Notes: a model not told the origin generated them from the letters alone. A DNA stretch of 64,000 nt from Amphritea sp. 1_MG-2023 (GCF_030547545.1 NZ_JAUOQE010000002.1:248001-312000); one strand, 5' to 3'; positions 1 to 12,493 are shown, counted from the stretch's first letter. Translations and numbers: made by a program.

Positions 1-707
1 GAGGCGTTTTGTTCATGGTCGGCATGTAACAGGAATATTTTATCCATCGCTTTTGCAAGGATTGGATTGGTTACATAGTCAGAACATGGGTTGCCAAACA
101 TCATCTGCAAGAAGTTGTCGGCATAATCCAGATCATTACGTGGGTACTGGAATGGCTGACCGATGCTGTATTTGTAGCACATGGCCGCAATGGTTGGCAT
201 TTTGGCGATCAGGCGGTAAGCGCAGACTTCTCGATGATGTGCGTCATCGATATCCAATGAATCGTGATAGAAAGCAGATAGCGCGCCAACGACGCCGACC
301 ATAATTGCCATTGGGTGAGCGTCACGGCGGAAACCGTTGAAAAAGTGGAGCATCTGCTCGTGAACCATGGTGTGGTTCTTGACGGTATCAACGAAGGTTT
401 GCTTTTGCTCGGGAGTCGGTAGTTCTCCATTCAGCAGTAGGTAACATACTTCGAGGTAATCAGAGTTTTCTGCCAGTTGCTCAATCGGGTAGCCACCGTG
501 CAATAGAACGCCTTGTCCGCCATCGATATAGGTAATAGCGGAATCACAAGCCGCAGTAGAAACAAAGCCTGGATCGTAAGTGAATAGGCCTTTACCAGTC
601 AGGGCGCGTACATCGATAACATCAGGTCCCATTGTGCCGGTATAGACCGGTAATTCGAAAACCTCGTCGATGCCGTCGACTGTTAAGCGTGCTTTTTTGT
701 CAGCCAT
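1..707 (-). CDS. gltA: Citrate synthase, N-terminal part (cut by window edge)
   Basis: Citrate synthase condenses oxaloacetate and acetyl-CoA to citrate, the entry step of the TCA cycle in the cytoplasm. The visible 235 codons begin [12 protein letters not shown] and include [25 protein letters not shown] and a conserved HADHEQNAS segment at the cut edge, as in the type II (hexameric, NADH-sensitive) bacterial enzymes. The ATG at 707 is preceded on the minus strand by AGGAGCCTATA, giving a good ribosome binding site. The catalytic C-terminal half lies outside the window. The gene is divergent from sdhC across about 510 bp and has its own strong promoter-like sequence. The identification is secure. 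Confidence 0.97.
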   Translation of the reverse strand, partial: MADKKARLTVDGIDEVFELPVYTGTMGPDVIDVRALTGKGLFTYDPGFVSTAACDSAITYIDGGQGVLLHGGYPIEQLAENSDYLEVCYLLLNGELPTPEQKQTFVDTVKNHTMVHEQMLHFFNGFRRDAHPMAIMVGVVGALSAFYHDSLDIDDAHHREVCAYRLIAKMPTIAAMCYKYSIGQPFQYPRNDLDYADNFLQMMFGNPCSDYVTNPILAKAMDKIFLLHADHEQNA

Positions 708-863
708 TATAGGCTCCTATCATTTCTGTTTAATCTGAATGACTTTATAAATTGTAGTAGGGTGTTTTGTCGCCACAGCAGGGCTTGCAGTTAATCCTGT
801 GGGCGCACGGCCCTAAATTATCAGTCACAGTCTAAAGGGTTTAGCTCGTAACAGGACCCTGAC

Positions 864-891
864 ACTATAGTGAGTTGAATGCGTTTGTCAA
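864..891 (-). promoter_or_regulatory. Probable sigma-70 promoter of gltA
   Basis: On the minus strand a perfect -35 hexamer TTGACA (891-886) is followed after 16 bp by TATAGT (869-864). This would give a gltA leader of about 150 nt. The match is seen directly; activity is inferred. Confidence 0.6.
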
Positions 892-1059
892 TTTAATTAC
901 GGCTGCTTTTATTGCATTGCAGCAAGGCGTTAAGCCTTGATCTTAATGTCTTATCAGGAAAATTAAATTAGCTGAATAATCATTTGGTTGTAGGTTGTTT
1001 TGGTAGCCTTTGTTGGCAGAAAAACACTAGACAATAGGTGTAGATTGGGGGGTGATTAA

Positions 1060-1087
1060 TTGTATTGCGGCAATTTGCTGGTATACT
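1060..1087 (+). promoter_or_regulatory. Candidate promoter of the sdh-suc operon
   Basis: TTGTAT (1060-1065), a 16 bp spacer and TATACT (1082-1087) lie about 130 bp upstream of sdhC. The -10 box is good and the -35 box is weak. This and the gltA promoter are the only signals recognised in the 513 bp gltA-sdhC intergenic region, which has no convincing gene. Confidence 0.35.
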
Positions 1088-1220
1088 CCGTATCCAGCTT
1101 ACATAACTCATTTCGGGATGAGATGTAAGCGCTGGACCGAGGTACTTATCTTTGTCTTTGTACACTACCTTTAACAACCTGGCCCTGCAATTGGGCTTAA
1201 CATAAGTGTGAACAAGAGCC

Positions 1221-1598
1221 GTGAACGATAAAAGACCCGTAAACTTAGATCTACGAACTATTAAACAGCCACTTCCGGCTATCACTTCCATACTGCACCG
1301 TGCGACGGGGTTGGCGTTATTTTTCGGCGCCTTCTTTATGTTGTATGTGCTAGGAATGTCTCTTGAGTCTGAGCAAGGTTTCAATGAAGCTGCTGAGATG
1401 TTGACGGAGAGTTTTTTTGCGAAGTTGATTGCATGGGGATTGGTTTCAGCGTTGCTGTATCACTTCTTTGCCGGTATCAAACATCTGGTTATGGATTTTG
1501 GTTATTGGGAAGAGTTAGACAGTGCGGGAATTGCTGCTAAGGCAACTTTGGCAATCTCTGCTGTTTCTATTCTGCTAGCAGGAGTATGGATATGGTAA
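1221..1598 (+). CDS. sdhC: Succinate dehydrogenase cytochrome b556 subunit
   Basis: This is one of two membrane anchors of complex II, which holds heme b and the ubiquinone site in the inner membrane. The 125 aa product has the family signature KRPVNLDLRTI near the start, SILHRATG before the first membrane helix, and YHFFAGIKHLVMD with the axial heme histidine region in helix 2; three hydrophobic segments are visible. The start is GTG. The nearest in-frame alternative upstream (GTG at 1206) runs directly into a stop, and alignment with known SdhC N-termini supports 1221. It is the first gene of the operon and overlaps sdhD by 7 nt. Confidence 0.96.
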   Translation: MNDKRPVNLDLRTIKQPLPAITSILHRATGLALFFGAFFMLYVLGMSLESEQGFNEAAEMLTESFFAKLIAWGLVSALLYHFFAGIKHLVMDFGYWEELDSAGIAAKATLAISAVSILLAGVWIW

Positions 1599-1939
1599 CT
1601 TCAATTACAAGTTTTGGCCGCAGTGGACTCTACGACTGGATGTTTCAGCGTGTTACAGCGGTTGTGTTGCTTGCATTCACAGTCTTTATGATGGGCTATA
1701 TGTTGTTTAATCCGAATTTGGATTATCAGCAGTGGAGTCAATTATTCGGATGTTCACCAATGCGTATCTTTACGCTGTTGGCAATTCTATCGATGGCGGC
1801 TCACGCTTGGATCGGTATGTGGTCGATTTCGACTGACTATATTAAGCCAACGGGTTTTCGCTTCTTGTTCCAGTCCGCATGTGGACTTTTGATGTTTGTA
1901 TACGTCGCTTGGGGCATTCAGATTCTGTGGGGAGTGTAA
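1592..1939 (+). CDS. sdhD: Succinate dehydrogenase hydrophobic membrane anchor subunit
   Basis: This is the second membrane anchor of complex II. The product of about 115 aa begins [12 protein letters not shown], matching the usual SdhD start, and carries [16 protein letters not shown] with the conserved heme and quinone-site residues. Three membrane helices are evident. An in-frame ATG at 1586 sits only one base after the AGGAG sequence (1580-1584), while the ATG at 1592 has a 7-nt spacing, so 1592 is preferred. The start overlaps the sdhC stop, indicating translational coupling. Confidence 0.95.
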   Translation: MVTSITSFGRSGLYDWMFQRVTAVVLLAFTVFMMGYMLFNPNLDYQQWSQLFGCSPMRIFTLLAILSMAAHAWIGMWSISTDYIKPTGFRFLFQSACGLLMFVYVAWGIQILWGV

Positions 1940-1940
1940 G

Positions 1941-3716
1941 ATGAGCAGCAAGTTACGTACGCTGACTTTTGATGGTATTGTCATTGGTGGTGGTGGCGCT
2001 GGTATGCGTGCCGCCCTGCAATTAGCCCAAGGTGGCCTCAATACCGCATGTATTACTAAAGTATTTCCAACCCGTTCACATACCGTATCGGCGCAGGGTG
2101 GTATTACCTGTGCGATTGCGAGTGTTGATCCAAATGATGATTGGCGCTGGCACATGTACGATACCGTTAAAGGATCCGACTATATCGGTGACCAAGACGC
2201 TATCGAGTATATGTGTTCTGTTGGCCCTCAGGCGGTATTTGAACTGGACCATATGGGTCTGCCGTTCTCCCGTACTGAAGAGGGGCGTATTTATCAGCGC
2301 CCATTTGGTGGGCAGTCTAAGAACTTCGGTGAGGGTGGTCAGGCTGCCCGAACTTGTGCTGCGGCTGACCGTACCGGTCACGCATTATTGCACACGCTGT
2401 ATCAAGCCAATATTAAAGCCGGCACAACCTTCATGAATGAATGGTATGCGGTTGACCTGGTGAAAAATAAAGACGGTGCCGTTGTTGGTGCTATCGCTAT
2501 TTGTATCGAAACCGGTGAAACGGTTTACGTTAAGGCGAAAGCGACTGTATTGGCGACCGGTGGTGCTGGACGTATCTTCCAGTCGACAACCAATGCTTTA
2601 ATCAATACCGGTGACGGTATGGGTATGTCTCTGCGTGCAGGTGTGCCAGCACAAGATATGGAAATGTGGCAGTTCCACCCAACCGGTATTGCCGGTGCGG
2701 GCGTATTGGTCACAGAAGGTTGTCGTGGTGAAGGTGGTTATCTCGTCAATAAAGACGGCGAGCGCTTTATGGAGCGTTATGCGCCTAACGCGAAAGACCT
2801 TGCTGGTCGTGACGTTGTTGCCCGCTCTATGGTGCTTGAGATTCTGGCAGGCCGTGGTTGTGGTGAGAATGGCGATCATGTATTCCTGAAGTTGGATCAT
2901 TTGGGTGAGGAAGTCTTGCAATCTCGTTTGCCGGGTATCTGTGAGCTATCTAAGACTTTTGCGCATGCTGATCCGGTGAAAGAACCGGTGCCAGTTGTGC
3001 CAACGTGTCACTATCAGATGGGTGGCGTAGCTACCAATGTTGGTGGTCAAGCGATCGGTCGCGATGCGGAAGGTAACGATCAGATTATTGATGGTCTGTT
3101 CGCCTGTGGTGAAGTGGCTTGCGTATCAGTACACGGTGCAAACCGCTTAGGTGGTAACTCTCTGCTTGACTTGGTTGTATTCGGTCGTGCTGCGGGTATT
3201 CAGATTGAGAAGCAGATGGCTGAAGGCTATGCTGTTGATGATGCAACTGAAGCGGATATTGAACAAGCGATGGCGCGTCTGAATCGTTTGAATAATTCGA
3301 CCGGTGGTGAGCGTGTTTCTGAGGTTCGTGCGGATCTTCAGAAAACCATGCAGTTGTACTTCGGTGTATTCCGTGAAGGCGAAAGCATGGAGAAAGGACT
3401 TGAGATGTTGAAGGAGCTCCGCAAGCGTGTGGAAAACCTACATCTTGAAGATAAGTCTAAGTCTTTCAATACTGCACGCATCGAAGCGCTTGAGTTGGAA
3501 AACCTGATGGAAGTTGCAGAAGCAACGGCTATCGCAGCACTCACACGGACGGAAAGTCGCGGTGCTCATGCCCGTAATGATTACACTGAACGTGATGATG
3601 TTAACTGGTTGTGCCACTCAATGTTTGATCCGAAGACCAAAGAGATCACTAAGCGTGATGTTAACTTTGCTCCGAAGACGGTTGATGCATTCCCACCAAA
3701 AGTTCGAACTTACTAA
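1941..3716 (+). CDS. sdhA: Succinate dehydrogenase flavoprotein subunit
   Basis: This is the catalytic subunit of complex II and oxidises succinate to fumarate with covalently bound FAD on the cytoplasmic face of the inner membrane. The 591 aa protein has an N-terminal Rossmann motif [14 protein letters not shown], the flavinylation segment [10 protein letters not shown] (His47), the substrate-loop pattern HPTGIAGAG, and [21 protein letters not shown]. Length is typical. Reading upstream to 1896 is possible, but GGGGAG at 1929-1934 and homology place the start at 1941, one base after the sdhD stop codon. Confidence 0.98.
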   Translation: MSSKLRTLTFDGIVIGGGGAGMRAALQLAQGGLNTACITKVFPTRSHTVSAQGGITCAIASVDPNDDWRWHMYDTVKGSDYIGDQDAIEYMCSVGPQAVFELDHMGLPFSRTEEGRIYQRPFGGQSKNFGEGGQAARTCAAADRTGHALLHTLYQANIKAGTTFMNEWYAVDLVKNKDGAVVGAIAICIETGETVYVKAKATVLATGGAGRIFQSTTNALINTGDGMGMSLRAGVPAQDMEMWQFHPTGIAGAGVLVTEGCRGEGGYLVNKDGERFMERYAPNAKDLAGRDVVARSMVLEILAGRGCGENGDHVFLKLDHLGEEVLQSRLPGICELSKTFAHADPVKEPVPVVPTCHYQMGGVATNVGGQAIGRDAEGNDQIIDGLFACGEVACVSVHGANRLGGNSLLDLVVFGRAAGIQIEKQMAEGYAVDDATEADIEQAMARLNRLNNSTGGERVSEVRADLQKTMQLYFGVFREGESMEKGLEMLKELRKRVENLHLEDKSKSFNTARIEALELENLMEVAEATAIAALTRTESRGAHARNDYTERDDVNWLCHSMFDPKTKEITKRDVNFAPKTVDAFPPKVRTY

Positions 3717-3728
3717 GGGGTTGTTACG

Positions 3729-4433
3729 ATGCTGGTAAGTGTATATCGCTATAATCCTGAAATCGATGATGCGCCTTACATGCAGGATATCCATATTGAT
3801 ATCCCGGGTGGTAAAGACATCATGGTTTTGGATCTATTACAGCTGTTGAAAGATAAAGATCCAACATTAGGATATCGTCGTTCATGCCGTGAAGGTGTGT
3901 GTGGCTCTGATGGTATGAACATGAACGGGCTGAATGGCCTGGCATGTATTACACCATTATCTGAAGTTGTTGAGAGTGATAAACTAGTATTACGTCCATT
4001 GCCCGGTCTGCCGGTCATTCGTGATCTAGTGGTTGATATGACTCAGTTTTATACGCAGTACGAAAAGATCAAGCCGTTCTTGATCAATGATACGCCGCCG
4101 CCGGCTATTGAGCGGTTGCAATCGCCAGAAGAGCGTGCTGAGTTAGATGGTTTGTATGAGTGTATTCTCTGTGCTTGCTGTTCGACTGCGTGCCCATCTT
4201 TCTGGTGGAATCCTGATAAGTTTATCGGCCCATCGGGTTTGCTTCAGGCATACCGGTTCTTGGCTGATAGTCGTGATACGGCGACTGCGGAGCGACTAAC
4301 CGATCTGGATGATCCCTTTAGTGTGTTCCGTTGCCATGGCATCATGAACTGCGTCGCGGTTTGCCCTAAGGGGCTCAACCCGACTAAGGCCATTGGTAAG
4401 ATCCGCAACATGTTGCTTGCACAGGCGACCTGA
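3729..4433 (+). CDS. sdhB: Succinate dehydrogenase iron-sulfur subunit
   Basis: This subunit passes electrons from SdhA flavin to quinone through three Fe-S clusters. In the 234 aa product the [2Fe-2S] ligands fall in SCREGVCGSDGMNMNG and LAC (C53, C58, D61 and C73 by position), and the [4Fe-4S] and [3Fe-4S] ligands in CILCACCSTACP and CHGIMNCVAVCPKG. An AAGGGG ribosome binding site precedes the ATG. It closes the sdh block and is followed by a clear intrinsic terminator, so part of the transcription stops before sucA. Confidence 0.98.
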   Translation: MLVSVYRYNPEIDDAPYMQDIHIDIPGGKDIMVLDLLQLLKDKDPTLGYRRSCREGVCGSDGMNMNGLNGLACITPLSEVVESDKLVLRPLPGLPVIRDLVVDMTQFYTQYEKIKPFLINDTPPPAIERLQSPEERAELDGLYECILCACCSTACPSFWWNPDKFIGPSGLLQAYRFLADSRDTATAERLTDLDDPFSVFRCHGIMNCVAVCPKGLNPTKAIGKIRNMLLAQAT

Positions 4434-4444
4434 TTGCAAATAAG

Positions 4445-4473
4445 GCGGCTCCCACTGGGAGCCGCTTTTTTTT
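4445..4473 (+). terminator. Intrinsic terminator after sdhB
   Basis: A perfect 9-bp stem GCGGCTCCC / GGGAGCCGC with a 3-nt loop is followed by eight T residues. It separates sdhCDAB from the sucAB part of the cluster, so sucA probably also has its own promoter in the 254 bp that follow, although none was recognised there. Confidence 0.9.
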
Positions 4474-4727
4474 GCGTGTGATGGGTACTAGTCAAAAGGC
4501 TTATATCTGTTTGTATGGAAACTTTTTAGAATTCCCTCTGCATTGATATAGGAACTAAGCATTAAAAAGCGTAGAATCACGTCCCGTATGCACTGTACCT
4601 CTAACAGGGCATAGACGTGAGATATAATAAACGGTAACTAAGCAGGGGACGGCCAGAACAGGCTAGTTGGGCAGGACGTGGTGCATCCTGTACTTCGATA
4701 TACCCCCCTGAGCCAGGGTGATCAAGA

Positions 4728-7559
4728 ATGCAAGAAGGCATAATGGAGCTGATGTGGAAGAATGCCCATCTATACGGTGGCAACCTATCTTACATTGAGC
4801 AGCTATATGAATCCTATCTGATGGACCCCAACGCGATTCCTCAGGAATGGCGTGAAGAATTTGACCGACTACCCAAAGTCGGCGACAACCTGACCCAGGA
4901 TGTTCCACATTCTACGGTACAGGATCATTTCCTTTATTTGGCTAAGAATCAGCGACACGCTGCCCCTGCGGGTGGTAGTGGTGGCAGCTCTGAGCATGAG
5001 AAAAAGCAGATCCGTGTGTTACGGATGATTAATGCTTATCGCGTACGTGGACATCAGGCAGCGGATATCGATCCTCTGAATCTGAGTCAGCGTGAGCCGG
5101 TGCCGGATCTTGATCCGCGTTTTCATGAGTTGTCAGCAGCTGATTTCGATACCACTTTCCACACAGGTTCCCTGTTTTTTGGTAGTGAAGAAGCCACGCT
5201 GAAAGAGATCCTCGATGATCTTAAGAAAACCTACTGTACAACCGTAGGTGCTGAGTATATGCATATTGTCGATACTCAGGAAAAACGTTGGATTCAATCC
5301 CGCCTTGAGCCTGTGCGCTCGCATCCGGTTGTCGATGTCGACAGAAAGATGATGGTACTTGAACGTCTAACGGCGGCTGAAGGGCTGGAAAAATATCTGG
5401 GGTCTCGTTTTGCGGGAGCTAAGCGTTTTGGCCTTGAAGGCGGCGAGTCACTGATTGTTTCCCTGAATACATTGATTCAGCGTGCCGGTAAACAGGGTGC
5501 GCGCGAGGTCGTCATCGGTATGGCGCACCGTGGGCGTTTGAATACCCTGGTGAACATCTTCGGTAAGAATCCCGCTGAACTGTTTGGCGAGTTTGAAGGT
5601 AAGAAAACCCTAGAAACATCGGGTGATGTGAAATACCACCAAGGTTTCTCATCGAATGTGATGACGGGTGGTGGTGAAGTTCACTTGGCGATGGCGTTTA
5701 ACCCCTCTCACCTAGAGATCTCTGCGCCGGTTGTCGAAGGCTCTGTACGTGCCCGTCAAGACCGCCGTGAAGATCCTGCCGGTACCACAGTGTTACCTGT
5801 CAACATTCATGGTGATCAGGCGTTTGCTGGTCAGGGTGTGGTCATGGAGACATTCCAGATGTCTCAGACTCGTGCTTACAAAACCGGTGGTACCATTCAC
5901 CTAGTGGTGAACAATCAGGTTGGCTTCACTACCAATAAGCTAGAAGATTCACGCTCGTCTGAATACTGTACCGATATTGCAAAAATGGTTCAGGCGCCGA
6001 TTTTCCATGTTAATGGTGATGACCCTGAAGCGGTACGTTTTGTTACTCAATTAGCGGTTGATTACCGTACTGAGTTTAAGAAAGACGTGGTTATTGATCT
6101 GGTCTGCTACCGTCGTCGTGGGCATAACGAAGCGGATGAGCCATCAGGCACGCAGCCATTGATGTATAAGCAGATTAAAGTCCAGAAGTCGACTCGCGAG
6201 CTGTATGCTCAGCAACTGATTTCTGAAGGCGTTATCTCTGCCGAGCAGTGTAAGCAGCTAGAACAGGATTACCGTAAAGATCTTGAAGAGGGCAAGCATG
6301 TTACCCATTCGTTGGTGCTAGAGCCTAATCAGGAGTTATTTGTCGACTGGGCGCCGTATCTTGGTCATCAATGGTCATTCGATTGCGATACGCGTGTCGA
6401 TAACAAGCTGCTACAAGAATTGGGTAGTAAAATCTGTGAAGTGCCTGAAGGATTTCAGGTGCAGCGTCAGGTGCAAAAAATCTATGACGACCGTAAGCGT
6501 ATGGCGGTTGGTGCGATGCAGCTCAACTGGGGTATGGCTGAGTCTTTAGCTTATGCGACTATCCTTGCTGAAGGTTTCCCTGTCCGTTTGACCGGTCAGG
6601 ATGTTGGTCGTGGTACCTTCTCACACCGTCATGCAGTGTTACACGATCAGCGCAGTGGTGATGTGTATGAGCCGTTGAAGAATATTGCTGCGGATCAGCC
6701 TGCATTAACGTTGCATGACTCTTTCCTCTCTGAGGAAGCGGTATTGGCCTTTGAGTATGGTTACTCAACCACCATGCCGAATGCATTGGTTATCTGGGAA
6801 GCTCAGTTTGGTGACTTTGCCAACGGTGCACAGGTTGTTATCGATCAGTTTATTACCAGTGGTGAGCACAAGTGGGCGCGCTTATGCGGGCTAACCATGT
6901 TGTTACCGCATGGCTTTGAAGGGCAAGGGCCAGAGCACTCTTCAGCGCGTCTAGAGCGTTATCTGCAGTTGTGTGCTGAGCATAATATTCAGGTATGTGT
7001 GCCAACGACACCGGCGCAGATGTTCCATCTGTTACGGCGTCAGATTGTCCGTCCGTTGCGTAAGCCGTTAGTGGTGATGACGCCGAAGAGTTTGTTGCGT
7101 CATAAACAAGCGGTGTCCACCTTAGATGAGCTATCCGATGGGGCTTTCTATCCGGTTATCGGCGAGACTGATACGTTGGATCCTAAGAAGGTTAAGCGTC
7201 TAGTTTTGTGTAGTGGTAAGGTCTATTACGATCTATATAACCGCCGTGCAGAGTTAGAAAAAGATGATGTTGCTATTATTCGTATCGAGCAACTGTATCC
7301 GTTCCCTGAAGATCAAATGTTTGACGCGATCAAAGAATACACAAACCTTGAATCAGTTGTTTGGTGTCAGGAAGAACCGATGAATCAGGGGGCTTGGTAC
7401 TGTTCGCAGCATCATATGCGTCACGCCCTAGCTCGTCATAATGACAAGATTCATATGGAAGGTGTGGGTCGTCCACATGCTGCCGCACCTGCTGTAGGTT
7501 ACATTTCTGTACACCTTGAACAGCAGGAAAAACTGGTTAATGAAGCAATCAATGGCTAA
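4728..7559 (+). CDS. sucA: 2-oxoglutarate dehydrogenase E1 component
   Basis: This is the thiamine-diphosphate-dependent decarboxylase of the 2-oxoglutarate dehydrogenase complex, which feeds the succinyl group to the SucB lipoyl domain. The 943 aa length is typical. The N-terminal WxxxYLxxLY-type helix is visible as LSYIEQLYESYLMDPNAIP and binds E2/E3. The active-site region includes GMAHRGRLNTLVN and FNPSHLE, and the ThDP signature runs from GDQAFAGQG to VNNQVGFTT. MQEGIMELMW aligns with Pseudomonas-type starts, supporting the ATG at 4728. sucB follows after 49 bp. Confidence 0.98.
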   Translation: MQEGIMELMWKNAHLYGGNLSYIEQLYESYLMDPNAIPQEWREEFDRLPKVGDNLTQDVPHSTVQDHFLYLAKNQRHAAPAGGSGGSSEHEKKQIRVLRMINAYRVRGHQAADIDPLNLSQREPVPDLDPRFHELSAADFDTTFHTGSLFFGSEEATLKEILDDLKKTYCTTVGAEYMHIVDTQEKRWIQSRLEPVRSHPVVDVDRKMMVLERLTAAEGLEKYLGSRFAGAKRFGLEGGESLIVSLNTLIQRAGKQGAREVVIGMAHRGRLNTLVNIFGKNPAELFGEFEGKKTLETSGDVKYHQGFSSNVMTGGGEVHLAMAFNPSHLEISAPVVEGSVRARQDRREDPAGTTVLPVNIHGDQAFAGQGVVMETFQMSQTRAYKTGGTIHLVVNNQVGFTTNKLEDSRSSEYCTDIAKMVQAPIFHVNGDDPEAVRFVTQLAVDYRTEFKKDVVIDLVCYRRRGHNEADEPSGTQPLMYKQIKVQKSTRELYAQQLISEGVISAEQCKQLEQDYRKDLEEGKHVTHSLVLEPNQELFVDWAPYLGHQWSFDCDTRVDNKLLQELGSKICEVPEGFQVQRQVQKIYDDRKRMAVGAMQLNWGMAESLAYATILAEGFPVRLTGQDVGRGTFSHRHAVLHDQRSGDVYEPLKNIAADQPALTLHDSFLSEEAVLAFEYGYSTTMPNALVIWEAQFGDFANGAQVVIDQFITSGEHKWARLCGLTMLLPHGFEGQGPEHSSARLERYLQLCAEHNIQVCVPTTPAQMFHLLRRQIVRPLRKPLVVMTPKSLLRHKQAVSTLDELSDGAFYPVIGETDTLDPKKVKRLVLCSGKVYYDLYNRRAELEKDDVAIIRIEQLYPFPEDQMFDAIKEYTNLESVVWCQEEPMNQGAWYCSQHHMRHALARHNDKIHMEGVGRPHAAAPAVGYISVHLEQQEKLVNEAING

Positions 7560-7608
7560 CAGGCCAGCATAAAAATGCCTGTTATGTAGCACTGAGAAAG
7601 GAAAAGAC

Positions 7609-8820
7609 ATGTCAATCGAAATCAAAACGCCGACCTTCCCTGAATCCGTAGCCGACGGTACCGTAGCGACTTGGCACAAACAGCCAGGTGAAGCTTGTGC
7701 TACCGATGAGCTGATCGTTGATATTGAAACGGATAAAGTTGTACTGGAAGTTGTTGCCCCGTCTGATGGTGTGATTAAAGAGATCATTAAAGGTGAAGGC
7801 GATACAGTCCTGAGCGAAGAAGTACTGGCTATTTTTGAAGCGGGCGCGGCGGCGTCTGCTGCGCCAGCGGCTTCTGCACCGGCTGAAGCCGCTGCACCTG
7901 CTGCATCAGGTTCGACTGATGCTGATAAAGTGGGTCCTGCTGCACGTAAGCTGATCGAAGAGAATGGCTTGGATGTTAATCAGATTCCAGGTACCGGTAA
8001 GAATGGCGGTATCACTAAGGAAGATGTCGTTAACTTCATGAAAAATAAACCGGCAGCGGCACCTGCAGCACCAGTTAAAGTCGATAATGCAGCGGCATTG
8101 AACATCGTTAGCGGTGAGCGCGTTGAGAAGCGTGTCCCTATGACGCGTCTGCGAGCCACCATTGCTAAACGTCTGGTTGATGCACAGCAGAATGCGGCCA
8201 TGCTGACTACCTACAACGAAGTGAACATGAAGCCGATCATGGAACTGCGTAAGCAGTACAAAGATCTATTCGAGAAAACCCATAACGGTACTCGTTTAGG
8301 CTTTATGTCTTTCTTTGTAAAAGCAGCCACTGAAGCGCTTAAGCGTTTCCCTGCAGTGAACGCCTCTATCGACGGTAATGACATGGTTTATCATGGTTAT
8401 CAGGATATCGGTGTTGCCGTATCGACTGAGCGTGGTCTGATGGTACCTGTTCTGCGTGATACTGATGCAATGACACTGGCCGATGTTGAATCAACGATTG
8501 CTGATTTCGGTAAGCGTGGTCGTGACGGTAAATTGGGTCTGGATGATATGCAGGGCGGTACCTTTACCATTACCAACGGTGGTGTGTTTGGCTCGCTGAT
8601 GTCAACGCCTATCCTGAATCCACCACAAACCGCGATTATGGGTATGCATAAAATCCAAGAGCGTCCAATGGCGGTGAATGGGCAAGTTGAAATTCTGCCG
8701 ATGATGTATCTAGCGTTGTCTTACGACCATCGTATGATTGATGGCAAGGAAGCGGTACAATTCCTCGTGACTATTAAAGACCTTCTGGAAGATCCAGCAC
8801 GTATGTTGTTGGAAGTTTAA
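7609..8820 (+). CDS. sucB: Dihydrolipoyllysine-residue succinyltransferase (E2)
   Basis: This is the core of the 2-oxoglutarate dehydrogenase complex and transfers succinyl groups to CoA. The 403 aa protein shows an N-terminal lipoyl domain with the lipoylation motif ETDKVVLEV (Lys43), an Ala/Pro-rich linker, a peripheral-subunit-binding domain ([25 protein letters not shown]), a second linker, and the catalytic domain ending with [13 protein letters not shown], which carries the active-site His and Asp. AGAAAGGAA lies just upstream of the ATG. It has one lipoyl domain, as expected for SucB. Confidence 0.98.
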   Translation: MSIEIKTPTFPESVADGTVATWHKQPGEACATDELIVDIETDKVVLEVVAPSDGVIKEIIKGEGDTVLSEEVLAIFEAGAAASAAPAASAPAEAAAPAASGSTDADKVGPAARKLIEENGLDVNQIPGTGKNGGITKEDVVNFMKNKPAAAPAAPVKVDNAAALNIVSGERVEKRVPMTRLRATIAKRLVDAQQNAAMLTTYNEVNMKPIMELRKQYKDLFEKTHNGTRLGFMSFFVKAATEALKRFPAVNASIDGNDMVYHGYQDIGVAVSTERGLMVPVLRDTDAMTLADVESTIADFGKRGRDGKLGLDDMQGGTFTITNGGVFGSLMSTPILNPPQTAIMGMHKIQERPMAVNGQVEILPMMYLALSYDHRMIDGKEAVQFLVTIKDLLEDPARMLLEV

Positions 8821-8836
8821 TTCAGCCCATTAATAG

Positions 8837-10294
<1,458 letters not shown>

Positions 10295-10318
10295 TAGCTG
10301 TACAATTGATTTAAATTT

Positions 10319-10345
10319 CGGCCGGGGTTTCCCGGCCGATTGTTG
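10319..10345 (+). terminator. GC-rich hairpin between lpdA and sucC
   Basis: A perfect 8-bp stem CGGCCGGG / CCCGGCCG with a GTTT loop is followed by ATTGTTGTTT, a broken U-tract. It may be a partial terminator that lowers sucCD expression relative to sucAB-lpd, or an RNA-stabilising element. The stem is seen directly and the role is inferred. Confidence 0.5.
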
Positions 10346-10448
10346 TTTCAGATAAATGATCCTTTATCTGTAACAGTTGGGCTGCGAAGAGGGATATTCT
10401 CCTATTTTCGCAGGTTCCTAAAAAGTGTAAAAGACGACGGACTAGAGC

Positions 10449-11615
10449 ATGAATCTTCATGAGTACCAGGGCAAACAATTGTTTGCCGAATATGGTCTGC
10501 CGGTTTCTAAAGGAATCGCGGTAGATACTCCGGAAGCTGCAGCAGCAGCGGCTGAAAAAATTGGCGGTGACAAATGGGTTGTTAAAACTCAAGTTCACGC
10601 GGGTGGCCGTGGTAAGGCAGGCGGCGTAAAGCTGGTTGACTCTCCTGCTGAAGCTCAAGCATTCGCCGCCAACTGGCTAGGCAAAAACCTAGTGACATAT
10701 CAGACTGATGCTAACGGTCAGCCTGTTTCTAAAATTCTGGTTGAAGACTGTACTGATATTGCTAATGAGCTGTATCTGGGTGCGGTCGTTGACCGTTCTT
10801 CTCGTCGTATCGTCTTCATGGCCTCAACTGAAGGTGGTGTTGAGATCGAGAAGGTTGCGGAAGAAACGCCAGAGAAAATCCTTAAAGCTACTATTGATCC
10901 AGTCACCGGTGCACAGCCATATCAGGCGCGTGAGCTGGCATTTAAACTGGGCTTAGAAGGCGTTCAAGTTAAGCAGTTTACCCAGATTTTCCTGGGTCTA
11001 GCGAAGATGTTCAAAGAGAAAGATCTTGCGCTGCTTGAAATTAACCCGTTGGTTATTACAGACGAAGGCAATCTGCACTGCTTGGATGCAAAAGTAGCGA
11101 TCGATGGTAACTCTGTTTACCGTCATAAAGATCTGCAAGCTATGCAAGATCCTTCGCAGGAAGATGAGCGTGAAGCGCGTGCAGCTGAGTGGGAACTCAA
11201 CTATGTCGCATTGGATGGCAGCATCGGTTGCATGGTTAACGGTGCAGGCCTGGCGATGGGTACGATGGATATCGTTTCTCTACACGGCGGCTTCCCTGCA
11301 AACTTCTTGGATGTTGGTGGCGGCGCGACTAAAGAGCGTGTAACCGAAGCCTTCAAGATTATTCTTGAAGACTCTAAGGTTAAAGCCGTTCTGGTTAACA
11401 TCTTCGGCGGTATCGTACGTTGCGATCTGATTGCAGAAGGTATTATCGGTGCAGTGAAAGAAGTAGGCGTAGAAGTACCTGTAGTTGTACGTCTGGAAGG
11501 TAACAATGCAGAACTTGGCTCTAAGCTACTGTCTGAGTCTGGTTTGGCTATCATCGCCGCGACCAGTCTGACTGATGCAGCTGAGCAAGCAGTTAAAGCA
11601 GCGGAGGGTAAATAA
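10449..11615 (+). CDS. sucC: Succinyl-CoA synthetase beta subunit (ADP-forming)
   Basis: With SucD it converts succinyl-CoA to succinate with substrate-level phosphorylation. The 388 aa product starts [19 protein letters not shown] and has the ATP-grasp elements [16 protein letters not shown] and LLEINPLVI, then [11 protein letters not shown] and [13 protein letters not shown] of the C-terminal flavodoxin-like domain. Length and sequence are typical. It lies 154 bp after lpdA with a hairpin in between, and two bases before sucD, so sucC and sucD are co-translated. Confidence 0.98.
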   Translation: MNLHEYQGKQLFAEYGLPVSKGIAVDTPEAAAAAAEKIGGDKWVVKTQVHAGGRGKAGGVKLVDSPAEAQAFAANWLGKNLVTYQTDANGQPVSKILVEDCTDIANELYLGAVVDRSSRRIVFMASTEGGVEIEKVAEETPEKILKATIDPVTGAQPYQARELAFKLGLEGVQVKQFTQIFLGLAKMFKEKDLALLEINPLVITDEGNLHCLDAKVAIDGNSVYRHKDLQAMQDPSQEDEREARAAEWELNYVALDGSIGCMVNGAGLAMGTMDIVSLHGGFPANFLDVGGGATKERVTEAFKIILEDSKVKAVLVNIFGGIVRCDLIAEGIIGAVKEVGVEVPVVVRLEGNNAELGSKLLSESGLAIIAATSLTDAAEQAVKAAEGK

Positions 11616-11617
11616 CA

Positions 11618-12493
11618 ATGTCCGTTCTGATTAATAAAGACACCAAAGTCATCTGTCAGGGTTTCACTGGTGGTCAGGGTACCTTCCACTCTGAACAAGC
11701 GATTGCTTACGGTACGCAAATGGTCGGTGGTGTTACACCGGGCAAAGGCGGTACTGAGCACCTAGGTCTGCCTGTATTCAATACTGTTGCTGAAGCGGTT
11801 GAAGTGACCGGTGCTGATGCATCTGTTATTTACGTACCGGCTGCCTTCTGTAAGGATTCTATCCTTGAAGCGGCTAACGGCGGTATCAAGTTGATCGTTT
11901 GTATCACTGAGCACATCCCTGTGATGGATATGCTGGAATGTAAAGTGGTCTGTGACAATCTGGGTGTTCGTCTGATCGGACCAAACTGTCCCGGTGTAAT
12001 CACGCCAGGAGAGTGTAAGATTGGTATCATGCCAGGCCATATTCATCTGCCGGGTAAGGTCGGAATCGTGTCACGTTCCGGTACCTTGACGTATGAAGCG
12101 GTTAAGCAGACTACCGACGCTGGTTTCGGCCAGTCTACTTGTGTTGGTATTGGTGGTGACCCTATTCCAGGCTCTAACTTTATCGATATTCTGGAGCTGT
12201 TCCAGAATGATCCACAGACTGAAGCGATCGTTATGATCGGTGAGATCGGTGGTTCTGCTGAAGAAGAAGCGGCGGCTTACATCAAAGCTAACGTGACTAA
12301 GCCTGTTGTGTCTTACATCGCGGGTGTTACTGCGCCTGCTGGTAAGCGCATGGGTCATGCGGGCGCGATCATTTCAGGTGGTAAAGGTACTGCAGATGAG
12401 AAGTTTGCGGCACTGGAAGCGGCTGGCGTGAAAACCGTTCGTTCTTTGGCTCAGATCGCTGATGGTCTGCGTGAAGTGACGGGTTGGAAGTAA
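11618..12493 (+). CDS. sucD: Succinyl-CoA synthetase alpha subunit
   Basis: This CoA-binding subunit carries the catalytic histidine that is phosphorylated during turnover. The 291 aa protein begins [20 protein letters not shown] and contains the CoA-binding segment [46 protein letters not shown], and [14 protein letters not shown], which includes the phosphohistidine. It is the last gene of the TCA block and is followed by an intrinsic terminator. Confidence 0.98.
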   Translation: MSVLINKDTKVICQGFTGGQGTFHSEQAIAYGTQMVGGVTPGKGGTEHLGLPVFNTVAEAVEVTGADASVIYVPAAFCKDSILEAANGGIKLIVCITEHIPVMDMLECKVVCDNLGVRLIGPNCPGVITPGECKIGIMPGHIHLPGKVGIVSRSGTLTYEAVKQTTDAGFGQSTCVGIGGDPIPGSNFIDILELFQNDPQTEAIVMIGEIGGSAEEEAAAYIKANVTKPVVSYIAGVTAPAGKRMGHAGAIISGGKGTADEKFAALEAAGVKTVRSLAQIADGLREVTGWK

